64,000 nucleotides of DNA, from positions 60,628-124,627 of the forward strand of contig JAHHIH010000018.1 in the NCBI GenBank assembly GCA_019358835.1, read 5' to 3'. Origin of the DNA: Tildeniella torsiva UHER 1998/13D. GTDB taxonomy: Bacteria > Cyanobacteriota > Cyanobacteriia > Phormidesmidales > Phormidesmidaceae. The stretch's first letter is position 1; every line of letters starts with the position of its first letter. Below the pieces are notes generated by a model. It searched no databases. It was not told the DNA's origin and saw nothing but the letters and a program-made list of their open reading frames with translations. Position numbers and translations under genes: made by a program. Of the stretch, positions 17,187-26,206 are shown one piece after another.

Positions 17187-17218
17187 AAAGGGGGTTCAGT
17201 ATGCTGAACCTCTTTTCA
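17187..17218. terminator. Bidirectional terminator between convergent genes
   Basis: Stem AAAGGGGGTTCAG / CTGAACCTCTTT around a TATG loop, flanked by A- and T-rich ends. It sits between the PhnB-like gene (+) and the cupin gene (-) and can serve both. Confidence 0.75.
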
Positions 17219-17248
17219 TTTGAAACTTTAAACGATGATCTAGCCTGA

Positions 17249-17647
17249 TTAAATAGCTCGATGCTGGGTTCCTTCCCCAGGCGTAATAAAGAGTACAGAG
17301 CTGGGCTGATGAACCCTAGCAGTATGCCATACGCCTTGCGGAACAATGACATAGGCTCCGGCTGTGGTCAATGCCGCTATAGTTTCAGCACCGTCCTGCT
17401 CCAGAACGAAATCGACTTGGCCTGAAAGTAGGCAGACAAATTCTTCTCCGGCAGGGTGCATTTCCCAACTGTCCCAGTCTTGGCTAAATCTGTGGTGTGA
17501 GACGAGACGTTTATCTTTGAAGTTGCCGAAGCTGCGATCGAGTTCTTCGTAAAAGTTATCGCCTACTGGGACAGGTATAGCACTCCCTTCAGCATCTATG
17601 ACAACGAAGGTAGTGCTAATGTCAAAAGGCTTAATCTCGTTAGCCAT
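17249..17647 (-). CDS. Cupin-domain protein
   Basis: 132 aa. Cupin motif 1 region HRFSQDWDSWEMHPAGEEFVCLLSG (H and E metal-ligand pattern) and motif 2 VIVPQGVWHTARVH are both present, so it is a single-domain beta-barrel with a probable metal site. Cupins of this size can be ChrR-like sensors or small enzymes; nothing decides here. It faces the ECF42 gene run convergently. Confidence 0.85.
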   Translation of the reverse strand: MANEIKPFDISTTFVVIDAEGSAIPVPVGDNFYEELDRSFGNFKDKRLVSHHRFSQDWDSWEMHPAGEEFVCLLSGQVDFVLEQDGAETIAALTTAGAYVIVPQGVWHTARVHQPSSVLFITPGEGTQHRAI

Positions 17648-17743
17648 TGCTTGAGTCTCAAAGAGTTTTGATAGATAAAATAATAGCGAATTAGATACTA
17701 TTTTAACCTGATTTGCTGACAGTTAAGTGGTTGGGATAATTCA

Positions 17744-17832
17744 AGGTTGGGATGGGTTAGCGATCGCGTAACCCATGCAGGCGTTGGGTTATTGCCTTCG
17801 GCAAGGCCTTGTTAACGGGCTAAACCCAACCT
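17744..17832. repeat. Non-coding inverted-repeat element (AGGTTGGG...CCCAACCT)
   Basis: Ends AGGTTGGG (17744) and CCCAACCT (17832) are inverted, with GGGTTA-type blocks and a TTGCC/GGCAA hairpin inside. This resembles dispersed 'GTTGGGTT' palindromic repeats of cyanobacteria. Only one copy is seen in this window. Confidence 0.45.
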
Positions 17833-17919
17833 AAATCGTCTTGTATTTTATTGCGCTTTCCTACGTAAAAGCCTCGTCTATTTATCTGTTGTCTTTTGCC
17901 AGCTCAATACATTAAGCAC

Positions 17920-17946
17920 AAAAAAATCGGCGGTATACCGCCGATT
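17920..17946 (-). terminator. Rho-independent terminator of the BON-domain gene
   Basis: A perfect 22-bp palindrome, AATCGGCGG-TATA-CCGCCGATT (17925-17946), runs into seven T residues when read on the minus strand. It lies 130 bp downstream of the BON-gene stop. Confidence 0.85.
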
Positions 17947-18075
17947 AAAGATATGAAGATAGCCATTGTGCTGAGTACAGAAATCCTAGAATCAGTATGG
18001 CACTACCGTAGAACTACCATTCTAAAGGCTACATACAGCGCCCTAGCGATCTGGCGATGGCTATCTTTGAACTCG

Positions 18076-18549
18076 TTACTTGCGCGATATGTTCTTCAAG
18101 CCCAGATCGTAGGCGACTTCGTGAACTCCAGGGATGGATTTAACCTCTTCAACAATGGCCTGGGCGGCTTCGCGATCGCTGACTTTGCCCGACAGCCGCA
18201 CTGAGCCATTGGACACGCTAATTTTCAAGTTTTCAGGAACCTGGCTTTCGACCCTGTCGGTAATCTCCTGATCGCCTAGGGGAGCACCTTTGACATCAGC
18301 ATATTCAATGCCTTGATACTGATTGTCGGCAGGGTTTGACTGAAGGGTTTCGTTGAGTTTTTGTTGGTCATTTGTCAACACATCGCCGTTGACTGCGCCA
18401 GCCAAAGCAGGCTGAGTAAACCCAACCAGCAAAATTGCCAGACAGGTCAGGGCCACTAGCCCTGACTGCCCAGCCTTAGGTGAACGGACTAAGAGCAGAG
18501 CTGCTCCAAGACCAAGAGCCACCATTCCAGTTTCTAATGGGATCAACAT
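18076..18549 (-). CDS. BON-domain membrane-anchored protein
   Basis: 157 aa. The ATG at 18549 follows GGAG with a 7-nt gap; an upstream TTG at 18567 is open but less likely. Two hydrophobic helices in the first 60 residues (GMVALGLGAALLLV and LVALTCLAILLVGF, the second ending in QPALAGA) give a membrane anchor or signal. Residues about 95-150 form a BON domain (ITDRVESQVPENLKISVSNGSVRLSGKVSD). BON domains bind phospholipid; such proteins appear in osmotic and envelope-stress responses. Confidence 0.85.
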   Translation of the reverse strand: MLIPLETGMVALGLGAALLLVRSPKAGQSGLVALTCLAILLVGFTQPALAGAVNGDVLTNDQQKLNETLQSNPADNQYQGIEYADVKGAPLGDQEITDRVESQVPENLKISVSNGSVRLSGKVSDREAAQAIVEEVKSIPGVHEVAYDLGLKNISRK

Positions 18550-18993
18550 AGAGTCACTCCAATTCAAGTTAATGGGTAAGGGCGCGATGCGATCGCACCC
18601 TACCGGTGTAGATCAGTACTGTAGGCAATCCCCAGAGGTTACGTATCTCTCAAGCGCAGTAGGGTGACTCTGCCTAGAGACATAGCTTGCTGTTCGCCCC
18701 ACGACTTTGGCCGTCTTCGCCAAATCCGATTGGTAGAATATGATGTTTTTTGCTCAGAGAAGGATATTGAGTGCTCGCCCATGCTTCTAAGCTTTGCTGA
18801 AACATTAGTTTATATTTTTAGCTTATCTATCCAATAGTAGACACAGATACTGAGCTTGGTTTTTACCGTGGAATGTAGGTGAAACAAACTTAGACCGTAG
18901 GAAACTGTTCTGGGCTTTTTTGGCGTGTTAATCGCTCTGGTTTAGCTCCGACGCAATTTTCCCCAAGGTCTGTAATTTTTTAAGGAGATGACT
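18550..18993. other. Divergent promoter region between the BON gene and the holin-like gene
   Basis: 444 bp without coding potential on either strand. AT content rises around 18740-18860. No convincing sigma-70 pair or operator palindrome was found by eye. Confidence 0.4.
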
Positions 18994-19401
18994 ATGTGGA
19001 GCGTTCTTTTATCTGGCTTGGCTACGGCTCTGAGCCTGCTGGTGGTTGACCTGATTGTGCCCGGTGTCACTATTAATACACTGACTGCGGCGGCGATCGC
19101 TGCTGTTTCAGTCGGTTTGGTCAATGCCTTCCTGCGCCCGGCACTGCAAACCCTGACTATGCCCATCAACGCCATCAGCTTTGGGGCCTTTTCGCTAGTT
19201 TTAAACGGCCTCTGCCTGTGGCTGGCCTCTCTGGTGGTGCCAGGGTTCTACGTGACCGGCATTATCGGCTTTTTGGTAGGTCCCCTGGTGCTGTCTGCGG
19301 TGAACACCTTCATCAACAACTACTTCGACAAGAAAACTCCTGCTTTTCTGCGCGATGGTTCGGGTTCTGAACTGAGCACCGATCGCTCGTCACAGATCTA
19401 G
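18994..19401 (+). CDS. Phage-holin-family (PF04020-like) four-helix membrane protein
   Basis: 135 aa. The ATG at 18994 sits 6 nt after AAGGAG; the ATG at 18988 is too close to it. Four hydrophobic helices, with the family marks AAIAAVSVGLVNAFLRP and ALSFGAFSLVLNGLCLWLAS-like sequence and a conserved Asn-Ala-Phe turn. Despite the name, these chromosomal proteins have no shown link to lysis. A strong terminator follows. Confidence 0.88.
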   Translation: MWSVLLSGLATALSLLVVDLIVPGVTINTLTAAAIAAVSVGLVNAFLRPALQTLTMPINAISFGAFSLVLNGLCLWLASLVVPGFYVTGIIGFLVGPLVLSAVNTFINNYFDKKTPAFLRDGSGSELSTDRSSQI

Positions 19402-19469
19402 GAGAGTCTATACTCACCGTCACAACGGCTGCCGACTGTGGCGTCTCTAATCCGACGCTTAAGTTCTAG

Positions 19470-19509
19470 AAAAAATCCTTCTACCTGTGCTGGGGTAGAA
19501 GGATTTTTT
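19470..19509 (+). terminator. Rho-independent terminator
   Basis: AAAAAATCCTTCTACC / GGTAGAAGGATTTTTT stem with a short loop and a T-run. It can work in both directions but ends the holin-like transcript. Confidence 0.92.
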
Positions 19510-19744
19510 AATGTGTGAACCTCTCGACAAAATAGACTCCAGTATTTAAGTCAGATTTAGCGCCTGGGCAAAAACCAAAAAGCATCTGTCTCAACCAGCG
19601 GATAAACTTTACTTTTTGCAAGGTTTCGAATTATTTGAATATGGCCTTTAACTAAGACATTTCTTCACTAAATATACTTCCGAGGGTAGGCCGACTTTGA
19701 GAGAAATTTCTCTATTATCAGGGCACATAACTACCCATGATTCT

Positions 19745-21445
19745 ATGCAGACTTTCGACGTTGTCATAATTGGTGCGGGTCACAATGGCTTGGTCTGTGC
19801 TGGATATTTATTGAAGGCAGGCTATAGCGTCCTGCTGTTAGAAAAGCGGTCGATTCCGGGCGGGGCTGCCACCACAGAAGAAGCCTTGCCAGAGGAAGCT
19901 CCTGGTTTTCATTTCAACCTTTGCGCGATCGACCATGAATTTATTCACCTTGGCCCTGTGGTCGATGAACTAGAGCTAGAACGGTACGGTTTAGAGTACC
20001 TGTTTTGCGACCCGGTTGTCTTTTGTCCCCAGGCCGACGGCAAAACCTTTCTAGCCCACCGATCGGTCGATAAAACCTGTGCAGAAATTGCCCGCTATAG
20101 CCAGCGAGATGCCGCCAAATACAAAGAATATATGGCTTTTTGGGATACCCTCATTCAGGCCATTACCCCCGTGTTTAACGCCCCGCCAAAATCTATCATC
20201 GACATTTTGGGCAACTATGGGCTGCACAACCTGCAAGATTTGCTGTCGCTGATTGGGGGTGTTGACCAAGCGCTCGATCTGGTGCGCACCCTGTTAAATA
20301 GCCCCGAAAACACGCTCAACGAGTGGTTTGACAGCGAAGTTGTCAAAGCGCCCCTGGCCCGTTTGGCCTCAGAACTGGGGGGGCCACCCTCGGAGAAAAC
20401 CCTGGCCGTCGGCTCGATGATGATGGGGCTGCGCCACAACCCCGGCATGGCCCGCCCCCGAGGCGGTACCGGTGCCCTAGTAGATGCCCTGGTGCGCATG
20501 GTCAACGACAACGGCGGCACCATTCTCTGCGATCGCTCCGTAGAAAAGCTTTTGGTCAATAGCCAGGGGCGCGTAGAAGGCGTACGGGTCGTTGGCGGGC
20601 AAGAATATCGCGCCAAAAAAGGGGTGATTTCAAACATTGACGCCCAGCGAGTGTTTCAAGATTTGGTGCCAGCATCTGATGCCCAATCCTTTGCCCCTGG
20701 TTTAAGCGAGCGGCTCGATCGCCGTATCGTCAACAACAATGAGGGCATTCTCAAAATCGACTGCGCCCTATCAGAAATGCCCCGCTTTGAGGCCTACAAC
20801 CACCAAGACGACTACCTAATCGGCTCAATTTTAATTGCCGACTCGATGGATCAAGTGGAAACCGCCCACGCGATGCCGTTACAGGGGTTGATTCCTGACC
20901 AAGACCCGTCGCTGTATGCGGTGGTGCCGACGGTGCTCGACCCGTCAATGGCTCCGGCGGGTCAGCATACCCTCTGGGTCGAGTTCTTTGCCCCCTACCA
21001 AATCAAAGATGCCGAGGGCACAGGCTTACTCGGCACCGGCTGGACTGATGAGCGGAAAAATAAAGTGGCCGATTGCGTGCTCGACAAGCTGGCCGACTAT
21101 GCACCCAATCTCAAGCAGTCGATCATGGCCCGGCGAGTAGAAAGCCCGGCTGAACTCACCCAGCGGCTGGGGGTGCGCAAGGGCAACCACTACCACATCG
21201 ATATGACCCTCGACCAGATGGTGTTCTTTCGCCCGCTGCCCGAGTTGGCAAACTACCAAACCCCGATTGAGGGGCTGTTTTTGACGGGGGCGGGCACCCA
21301 CCCCGGCGGGTCGATCTCGGGGATGCCGGGGCGCAATTGTGCTCGGGTGTTTTTGAGCGTGCAAGAGCCCCTGGCCTACAACCTCAAAGAAGCGGGCAAC
21401 TGGCTAAAAGCTCGGTTTGAATCGGTCGTTGGACTTGGCAGCTAG
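19745..21445 (+). CDS. crtO: CrtO-type beta-carotene ketolase
   Basis: 566 aa. The ATG at 19745 is preferred over the in-frame TTG at 19697. Residues 4-35 form a Rossmann FAD site (VVIIGAGHNGLVCAGYLL, then LLLEKR, PGGAATTE). The protein follows the known Synechocystis CrtO closely by memory: CAIDHEFIHLGPV, YGLEYLFCDP, LNEWFDSE..KAPLARL, RPRGGTGAL, GVISNIDA, NNNEGILKIDCALS, GTGWTDE, and the C-terminal LTGAGTHPGGSISGMPGRN. It introduces 4-keto groups into beta-carotene to give echinenone and canthaxanthin, ligands of OCP/HCP-type carotenoid proteins, one of which is encoded at 43527. Monocistronic by context. Confidence 0.95.
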   Translation: MQTFDVVIIGAGHNGLVCAGYLLKAGYSVLLLEKRSIPGGAATTEEALPEEAPGFHFNLCAIDHEFIHLGPVVDELELERYGLEYLFCDPVVFCPQADGKTFLAHRSVDKTCAEIARYSQRDAAKYKEYMAFWDTLIQAITPVFNAPPKSIIDILGNYGLHNLQDLLSLIGGVDQALDLVRTLLNSPENTLNEWFDSEVVKAPLARLASELGGPPSEKTLAVGSMMMGLRHNPGMARPRGGTGALVDALVRMVNDNGGTILCDRSVEKLLVNSQGRVEGVRVVGGQEYRAKKGVISNIDAQRVFQDLVPASDAQSFAPGLSERLDRRIVNNNEGILKIDCALSEMPRFEAYNHQDDYLIGSILIADSMDQVETAHAMPLQGLIPDQDPSLYAVVPTVLDPSMAPAGQHTLWVEFFAPYQIKDAEGTGLLGTGWTDERKNKVADCVLDKLADYAPNLKQSIMARRVESPAELTQRLGVRKGNHYHIDMTLDQMVFFRPLPELANYQTPIEGLFLTGAGTHPGGSISGMPGRNCARVFLSVQEPLAYNLKEAGNWLKARFESVVGLGS

Positions 21446-21529
21446 GGCATCAGGTTCTGCCGCTTAAGCTCTGACCTATTGCTGTCTATACCGGTATTAA
21501 TTGACGAACATTTCTTGGAGACTGCTGCT

Positions 21530-22081
21530 ATGGACGTTCAAGATCGCCAAACTCAAGTTGATTCGGTGCCTTACCCCAATCTGCCGCCCTTGATTGACAG
21601 TCGGGCAGAGGAATATCGAGGGCCGGGCACTACTAGCGCGATCGCCATCTTTGGCCATCCCATTCACCCGGTGTTGGTCACATTTCCCATCGCATTTTTA
21701 AGCGGTGCGGCGGGCACCGACCTAGGCTACTGGCTCACCCAAGATTTTTTCTGGGCCAGGGCTGGGCTTTGGCTGCTGGGGGCGGGGGTATTGGCCGGGG
21801 TCGCCGCTGGTGTAACGGGCATGATCGATTTCGTTAAGATTCCTCGGGTGCGGAAGCGCCGGGCGGGTTGGGCTCATATGGTATTGAATATCGGTGCCTT
21901 GGGGATGAGTATTGTCAACGTTGGCCTGCGTCTGGGCAATCCGGCTGACGCGATTGTCCCTGGGGGGCTGCTGCTATCCTGCACCGTGGCGGTGATGCTT
22001 ATGGTGAGCGGCTGGTTTGGCGGTGAGCTGACCTTTCGCCACAAGGTGGGTATTGTTGGGCCAGGGGATGCGTCGGATTAG
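21530..22081 (+). CDS. DUF2231 membrane protein
   Basis: 183 aa from the ATG at 21530 (GGAG 9 nt upstream); an in-frame TTG at 21479 is unlikely. Residues 45 onward show the DUF2231 signature FGHPIHPVLVTFPIAFLSGA, followed by four hydrophobic helices and a basic cytoplasmic loop (KIPRVRKRRAG). The predicted heme-binding-like His residues of the family are present in GHPIHP. Function unknown; located in the inner membrane. Confidence 0.88.
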   Translation: MDVQDRQTQVDSVPYPNLPPLIDSRAEEYRGPGTTSAIAIFGHPIHPVLVTFPIAFLSGAAGTDLGYWLTQDFFWARAGLWLLGAGVLAGVAAGVTGMIDFVKIPRVRKRRAGWAHMVLNIGALGMSIVNVGLRLGNPADAIVPGGLLLSCTVAVMLMVSGWFGGELTFRHKVGIVGPGDASD

Positions 22082-22346
22082 TGATTACAGGTTGGCCACT
22101 GCGCCTAGGACATAAGTCACTACCATGGGCAAAAACTGGGGCAGCGCACTGGCGTATAGCCATCGCTCCAAGGGATTGTGCAGAATGTCCTAACCGATCT
22201 GGCGACGGCTATAGTAATTTAAGCCGTTGTTCAAACCGGGATCGATCGCATTTTGAGCCATTGACCGATCTTTTTTAACCCTTCGACAGGGAATATCTAG
22301 GCTCACTTTTTTCTAGAAAAATCCTTTAGTAAACCCATATTTAGCC

Positions 22347-22754
22347 ATGACTTGGCATAACCAGATCGATCTTGAGCACTGCGACGATGGCCCGACCCAC
22401 GGGGCATCATCCCACAGCCCGATGACGCCGGGCCTCACCAACACCTACGACAACGAACTGCGGGAAAAAGCAGGTATGCACACGCCGCCACCGCCACCCG
22501 AGTGCATGGGCCTAGAGGGCGAATATGACTCCTTTGGGCTGGTGCATCGGCTGGCTGAGACTCTGGATCAGCAGCCCGATCTAGCTTCGATTGACACTGT
22601 TACCCTGACCCAGCACGGCAGCGCCATTTGTCTAGCTGGTTCGGTGGAAGACAGCGCTGTTTTAGATCGACTGGTAGATATTGCCAGCCATATAGACGGC
22701 ACCCGTGAGGTGGATGCAAGCCAGGTATCGGTAGCCCACGCCTCGTTCGGTTAA
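22347..22754 (+). CDS. Small BON-like domain protein
   Basis: 135 aa, no signal peptide. The N-terminal 60 residues are polar and low in structure with a Pro run (TPPPPPE). Residues 65-130 (LVHRLAETLDQQPDLASIDTVTLTQ, then AICLAGSVEDSAVLDRLVDIAS) show the BON-like betaalphabetabeta pattern. I infer a lipid or protein-binding role. The 265 bp upstream of it hold no gene. Confidence 0.65.
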   Translation: MTWHNQIDLEHCDDGPTHGASSHSPMTPGLTNTYDNELREKAGMHTPPPPPECMGLEGEYDSFGLVHRLAETLDQQPDLASIDTVTLTQHGSAICLAGSVEDSAVLDRLVDIASHIDGTREVDASQVSVAHASFG

Positions 22755-22817
22755 ATGTAACTTGTGCCCAGAGGGATTAGGTATCCTCGGATCGCAAAGC
22801 CCCACAGCCCATACTAC

Positions 22818-22922
22818 GGCAAGCAAGCTACACCCCAGCCCCTTTCCCAGGAAGGAGAGGGGAGCCGGAAAACTTTTCAAAGTCCCTCTCCCAGCTTGGG
22901 AGAGGGATTTAGGGTGAGGGCC
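22818..22922 (+). repeat. MITE-like palindromic repeat, copy B (CCCTCTCCC family)
   Basis: Starts at GGCAAGCAAGCTACACCCC and ends GGGATTTAGGGTGAGGG, with two internal palindromes (GGAGAGGGGAG and CCCTCTCCC...GGGAGAGGG). It matches the element at 23876-24036 along its length and the inverted copy at 13516-13599. Confidence 0.85.
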
Positions 22923-23162
22923 TAGATCTCGTTAGGAGAGGTTGTTTTCGATCAGTGATCCTACCGTTTTAGTTTGTTGTAGAGCGGTAGAAGTCGCGTT
23001 GGAAAAAACTTCCTTGAATGCCTGCAATCGGGGTAGATTTTGGATTGAGTCTAGGGGTATAGAATCTATCTGCTGAACCGAAATTTAATCAGCTCTAGCG
23101 GTAGATATCGCCTCAGTTTAAACCTCTTAGACTGTGAGCGAATTCCCAATGGATCTTTAATT

Positions 23163-23585
23163 ATGCAAGCCCTAAAACGCATGTTCAACCCTAGCGTCTG
23201 GCGTCAGTGGATGGTTGTTTTTCTGGCAGGCTTAGTCGTGCTAACGACAACGGCCTGCGGTTCAACCCAGGCGGCGGTGCCGGTCGATAACCATTCAGAT
23301 ACTGCCAATCCGCCTAGGAGTGAGGGCATGTATCCCCACAAAGACACCGACATGGATACTCGGGCCGCCGATGCCAAAGCCGATCGCATGATTCGCCAAG
23401 CAGAGCAGCGGATTCAGCAAAACAGCGACAAATCTCTGGGACAGCGGGCCGAAGAGGTGGGTCAGTCGGCAAAACAGGCCGCCGAAAACATTGGTCAATC
23501 GACCCAGCGAGCCGCTGACAATGCTGCCGACAACGCTCGGGGCTTAGTCAACGGTGCCGCCGATGCCGTTCGGCCAAACAGCTAG
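23163..23585 (+). CDS. Small lipoprotein with helical repeats
   Basis: 140 aa. A basic N-terminus, a hydrophobic helix (MVVFLAGLVVLTTTAC) and the lipobox T-T-A-C give a lipoprotein signal with Cys at about residue 32. The mature part is polar; from residue 75 it is a continuous Gln/Ala-rich amphipathic helix with 11-residue-like repeats (AKQAAENIGQSTQRAADNAADNA), resembling LEA-like or CsbD-type stress proteins. The specific role is unknown. A long hairpin follows the stop. Confidence 0.75.
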   Translation: MQALKRMFNPSVWRQWMVVFLAGLVVLTTTACGSTQAAVPVDNHSDTANPPRSEGMYPHKDTDMDTRAADAKADRMIRQAEQRIQQNSDKSLGQRAEEVGQSAKQAAENIGQSTQRAADNAADNARGLVNGAADAVRPNS

Positions 23586-23613
23586 CCTCTGGCCCTAGCC
23601 CAGCTACTCAACC

Positions 23614-23660
23614 CAGCATCCAGATAGAGACATGCTTTAGAGATCTCTGTCTGGATGCTG
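23614..23660 (+). terminator. Long hairpin downstream of the lipoprotein gene
   Basis: CAGCATCCAGATAGAGA (23614-23630) pairs with TCTCTGTCTGGATGCTG (23644-23660), 17 bp with one G-T pair. No strong T-run directly after. Confidence 0.6.
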
Positions 23661-23875
23661 ATTGTATGGACTTTTATTTGTCGATAGAATTTTCTCTAGA
23701 CTAGTACGCTGTGGCAGAGATGACCCTCTGTTCAGAATGCTTGAAATACCTGTATCCTAAGGATTTTTCACGTTGATTTTTGCATTTTGAACTCCGCGTA
23801 GCGGTATTAGGCGAAAGGTTGGGTAGGGCCGGAGCGCTTAGAGTTTCTTAGAACCAGCAGTTCAAGAGAATTTGC

Positions 23876-24036
23876 GGGGGTACATCCCAGTTATGCAAGT
23901 TGGCCCACCCTGCGGGAAGCAAGCTACATCCCCCAATCCCTTCTCCCAAAATGGGAGGAGGGGGGCCGAATTCAAAGTCCCTCTCCCGCCCTGGGAGAGG
24001 GATTTAGGGTGAGGGTTACAAAAGTGGGATGCACCC
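23876..24036 (+). repeat. MITE-like element, copy C, with GGGTGCATCCCA-type terminal inverted repeats
   Basis: 161 bp. The left end GGGTACATCCCAGTTATGCAA is inverted at the right end (TTACAAAAGTGGGATGCACCC), with mismatches. Inside lies the same CCCTCTCCC/GGGAGAGGG palindrome block as in copy B. A lone related end occurs at 63875-63895. No ORF, so it would need a transposase in trans. Confidence 0.75.
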
Positions 24037-24101
24037 ATCTGCGGCCAGTGACCCAGGGGGCCAAAAACACTGTCACTTTAATTTTTTTGAAAGCTACATC
24101 T

Positions 24102-24830
24102 ATGATTGTCAATCTTCAAACTGATGGCTGGGAAATTATTTATCATCGCGCCCACGCGCTTTTGGCAGCTCAAATCGCTGGCCATTGGGACTTTAGCAAG
24201 AAAACCTATCGCCTCTACGAAACGATCGCGGCGATCGCCCACCACGACCACCTCGAAAAAGAGTGGGAGGGCGATCAGCTCACCGAGGCCGGAGCGCCCC
24301 TAGACTTTACCCTGGAAAAAGAATCGCCCATCGAAAAACTTAGCCAGCACGCCGATGAAGCGGTTTATCAAGGGCGTTGGGTGGCGATGCTAATTTCGAT
24401 GCACCTGTGCTTTTTAAACCAGGGCAAGGGGGAAGATGATCCTAAAATGGCTAGTTTCTTGAAGGAGCAGCGCCAGCGCCAGGCCCAGTGGCAGGCCGAA
24501 CTTGATGTTACCAAAGAGGATGCCGAAAAGGCCTATGCCTTTATGCAATGGTGCGATCGCCTGTCGCTGATTTTGTCTCAGCGACACATTCCCGTAGGCG
24601 GTCGGCAGCTAGAGATTACTAAAGGCCCCGATGGCAAACGCTACAGCATTCATGAGCTAGACTCGGGCGATTTGAGCGTTACGCCCTGGCCATTTTCTTG
24701 TGACAAGTTTACGGTGATGGTCGATGCTTCTTACCTATCGCAGCTTAAGTTTGATTCAAATGACGCGTTGACTAAAGCGCTGATAGAGGCTCCTCGCAAA
24801 ACCCTATCTTGGACTTTGAAAAAGGTCTAA
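24102..24830 (+). CDS. DUF3891 family protein
   Basis: 242 aa from the ATG at 24102, the first in-frame ATG after the MITE; the frame is open further upstream through the repeat but that part reads as non-coding. Family features: YHRAHALLAAQIAGHW, AIAHHDHLEKEW (a His-Asp-rich, HD-like stretch), LISMHLCFLN, MQWCDRLSLIL and WPFSCDKFTV. DUF3891 proteins are widespread in cyanobacteria and may be HD-domain relatives; no activity is established. Confidence 0.88.
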   Translation: MIVNLQTDGWEIIYHRAHALLAAQIAGHWDFSKKTYRLYETIAAIAHHDHLEKEWEGDQLTEAGAPLDFTLEKESPIEKLSQHADEAVYQGRWVAMLISMHLCFLNQGKGEDDPKMASFLKEQRQRQAQWQAELDVTKEDAEKAYAFMQWCDRLSLILSQRHIPVGGRQLEITKGPDGKRYSIHELDSGDLSVTPWPFSCDKFTVMVDASYLSQLKFDSNDALTKALIEAPRKTLSWTLKKV

Positions 24831-24982
24831 GTGCGGCGGTGTCTTGCCGTTTGATCATTACGGAAAACTTCGCCTTTAAATATCCCTAAGGGTAGAGGGG
24901 TTACCGGTCAGGCGTCTGTCATTCTTAGGGGCATCCCCCATGTTTAAACCTGAGTCAGGTCAAGCATCCTGTTGGGGGTGTA

Positions 24983-26206
24983 ATGCCTGATTTGCCAGGA
25001 GGTATTCCCATCACTGCTGAACTTTTAACGATTCCCCTAGCGCCCAAATTGGCGATCGCTGATCTGCTGCGATCGGCTGGGCAACTGGCCGATGGCTTTG
25101 CGACCCAGGCGGCGGCGATCGACCAGCCGGGGGCTTTTCCGGTGGAGGAGTTTGAGCAGCTGGCTAGGGCAGGGTTTTTGACCGCACCGCTGCGCCCTGA
25201 TCTGGGAGGCTGTGGCCTCGGCATTGATGCCTCGACGACCCACGATTTGCTGCGGCTGCTCAAGCAGATTGGTCGGGGCAATCTGGCGATTGGGCGGGTG
25301 TATGAGGGCCACGTCAACGCGCTCCAGCTGATTCAAACCTTTGGTACGGCGGCGCAGATTGAGCGCTACGGGCGCGAGGCCCGCGAAGAACAAAAACTTT
25401 TCGGGGTTTGGAACGCCGAAGATGCCGAGGGTCTAAATCTGTTGCCCATTGGCCCCAACCGCTACCGATTACAGGGGGCAAAGACGTTTTGTTCAGGGGG
25501 TGGCTACGTGGAGCGCCCCTTTGTCAACGGCAAGCTGCCCGATGGATCGTGGCAAATGTGCATTGTGCCGATGGATGAGGTGCAAACCCGCTGCGATCGC
25601 GACTGGTGGCAGCCCATGGGTATGCGCGCCACGGCCAGCTACAAAATCGACTTTAGCGGCGTAGAACTGGGAACCGAGGCGCTGATTGGCGAACCGGGCG
25701 ACTACCTGCGTCAGCCCTGGCTGACCGCTGGGGTGGTGCGCTTTGCCGCCGTGCAGCTGGGCGGGGCCGAGGCGCTGTTCGATTTCACGCGGCAATACTT
25801 GCAGGGAGAGGGCCGCACCGAGCACCCCTACCAGCAGGAGCGGCTGGGCCAAATGGCGATCGCCTTAGAGAGCGGCAATCTCTGGCTGCGCGGGGCCGCC
25901 GATCGCCTGGCCGCCTACGACCCGCAGTTTGGCGGCACGCCCCAGATGAGCCATCCCCACTTGGGGCAGCTGGTGGCCTACGCCAATATGATGCGTACTG
26001 CCATTGAGCAAATTTGCATCGACACTATGCAGCTGTGCCAGCGATCGGTGGGCACCCGAGGGCTACTGTCGCCCCACCCCATGGAGCGGGTGATTCGCGA
26101 TTTGACCCTCTACCTGCGGCAACCCGCCTTTGATGTGGCCCTGGCGGGGGTGGGAGCCTACGCCCTGGCCCAAACTATCCCCGCCGATCGCTTATGGCAA
26201 GCCTAG
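24983..26206 (+). CDS. Acyl-CoA dehydrogenase family protein
   Basis: 407 aa. N-terminal helical domain followed by a GRVYEGHVNALQLIQTFG segment, a beta domain (FGVWNAEDAEGL, LQGAKTFCSGGGYV) and a C-terminal helical bundle: the acyl-CoA dehydrogenase fold with FAD-binding residues in the usual places. The catalytic Glu is not obvious, so a non-beta-oxidation role is likely. The 3' end overlaps the PIG-L gene by 13 bp and a methyltransferase follows; this gene set, with a GT2 protein, recurs in several bacteria and suggests glycan or lipid modification. Confident in family, not in substrate. Confidence 0.85.
   Translation: MPDLPGGIPITAELLTIPLAPKLAIADLLRSAGQLADGFATQAAAIDQPGAFPVEEFEQLARAGFLTAPLRPDLGGCGLGIDASTTHDLLRLLKQIGRGNLAIGRVYEGHVNALQLIQTFGTAAQIERYGREAREEQKLFGVWNAEDAEGLNLLPIGPNRYRLQGAKTFCSGGGYVERPFVNGKLPDGSWQMCIVPMDEVQTRCDRDWWQPMGMRATASYKIDFSGVELGTEALIGEPGDYLRQPWLTAGVVRFAAVQLGGAEALFDFTRQYLQGEGRTEHPYQQERLGQMAIALESGNLWLRGAADRLAAYDPQFGGTPQMSHPHLGQLVAYANMMRTAIEQICIDTMQLCQRSVGTRGLLSPHPMERVIRDLTLYLRQPAFDVALAGVGAYALAQTIPADRLWQA

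Noticed and set aside
17896..18204. A 102-aa open frame on the + strand
   Set aside because: It crosses the BON-gene terminator palindrome and the 3' end of the BON gene on the other strand, and has no family features.
22081..22278. A 65-aa open frame after the DUF2231 gene
   Set aside because: No ribosome-binding site, non-coding composition and no recognisable motif.
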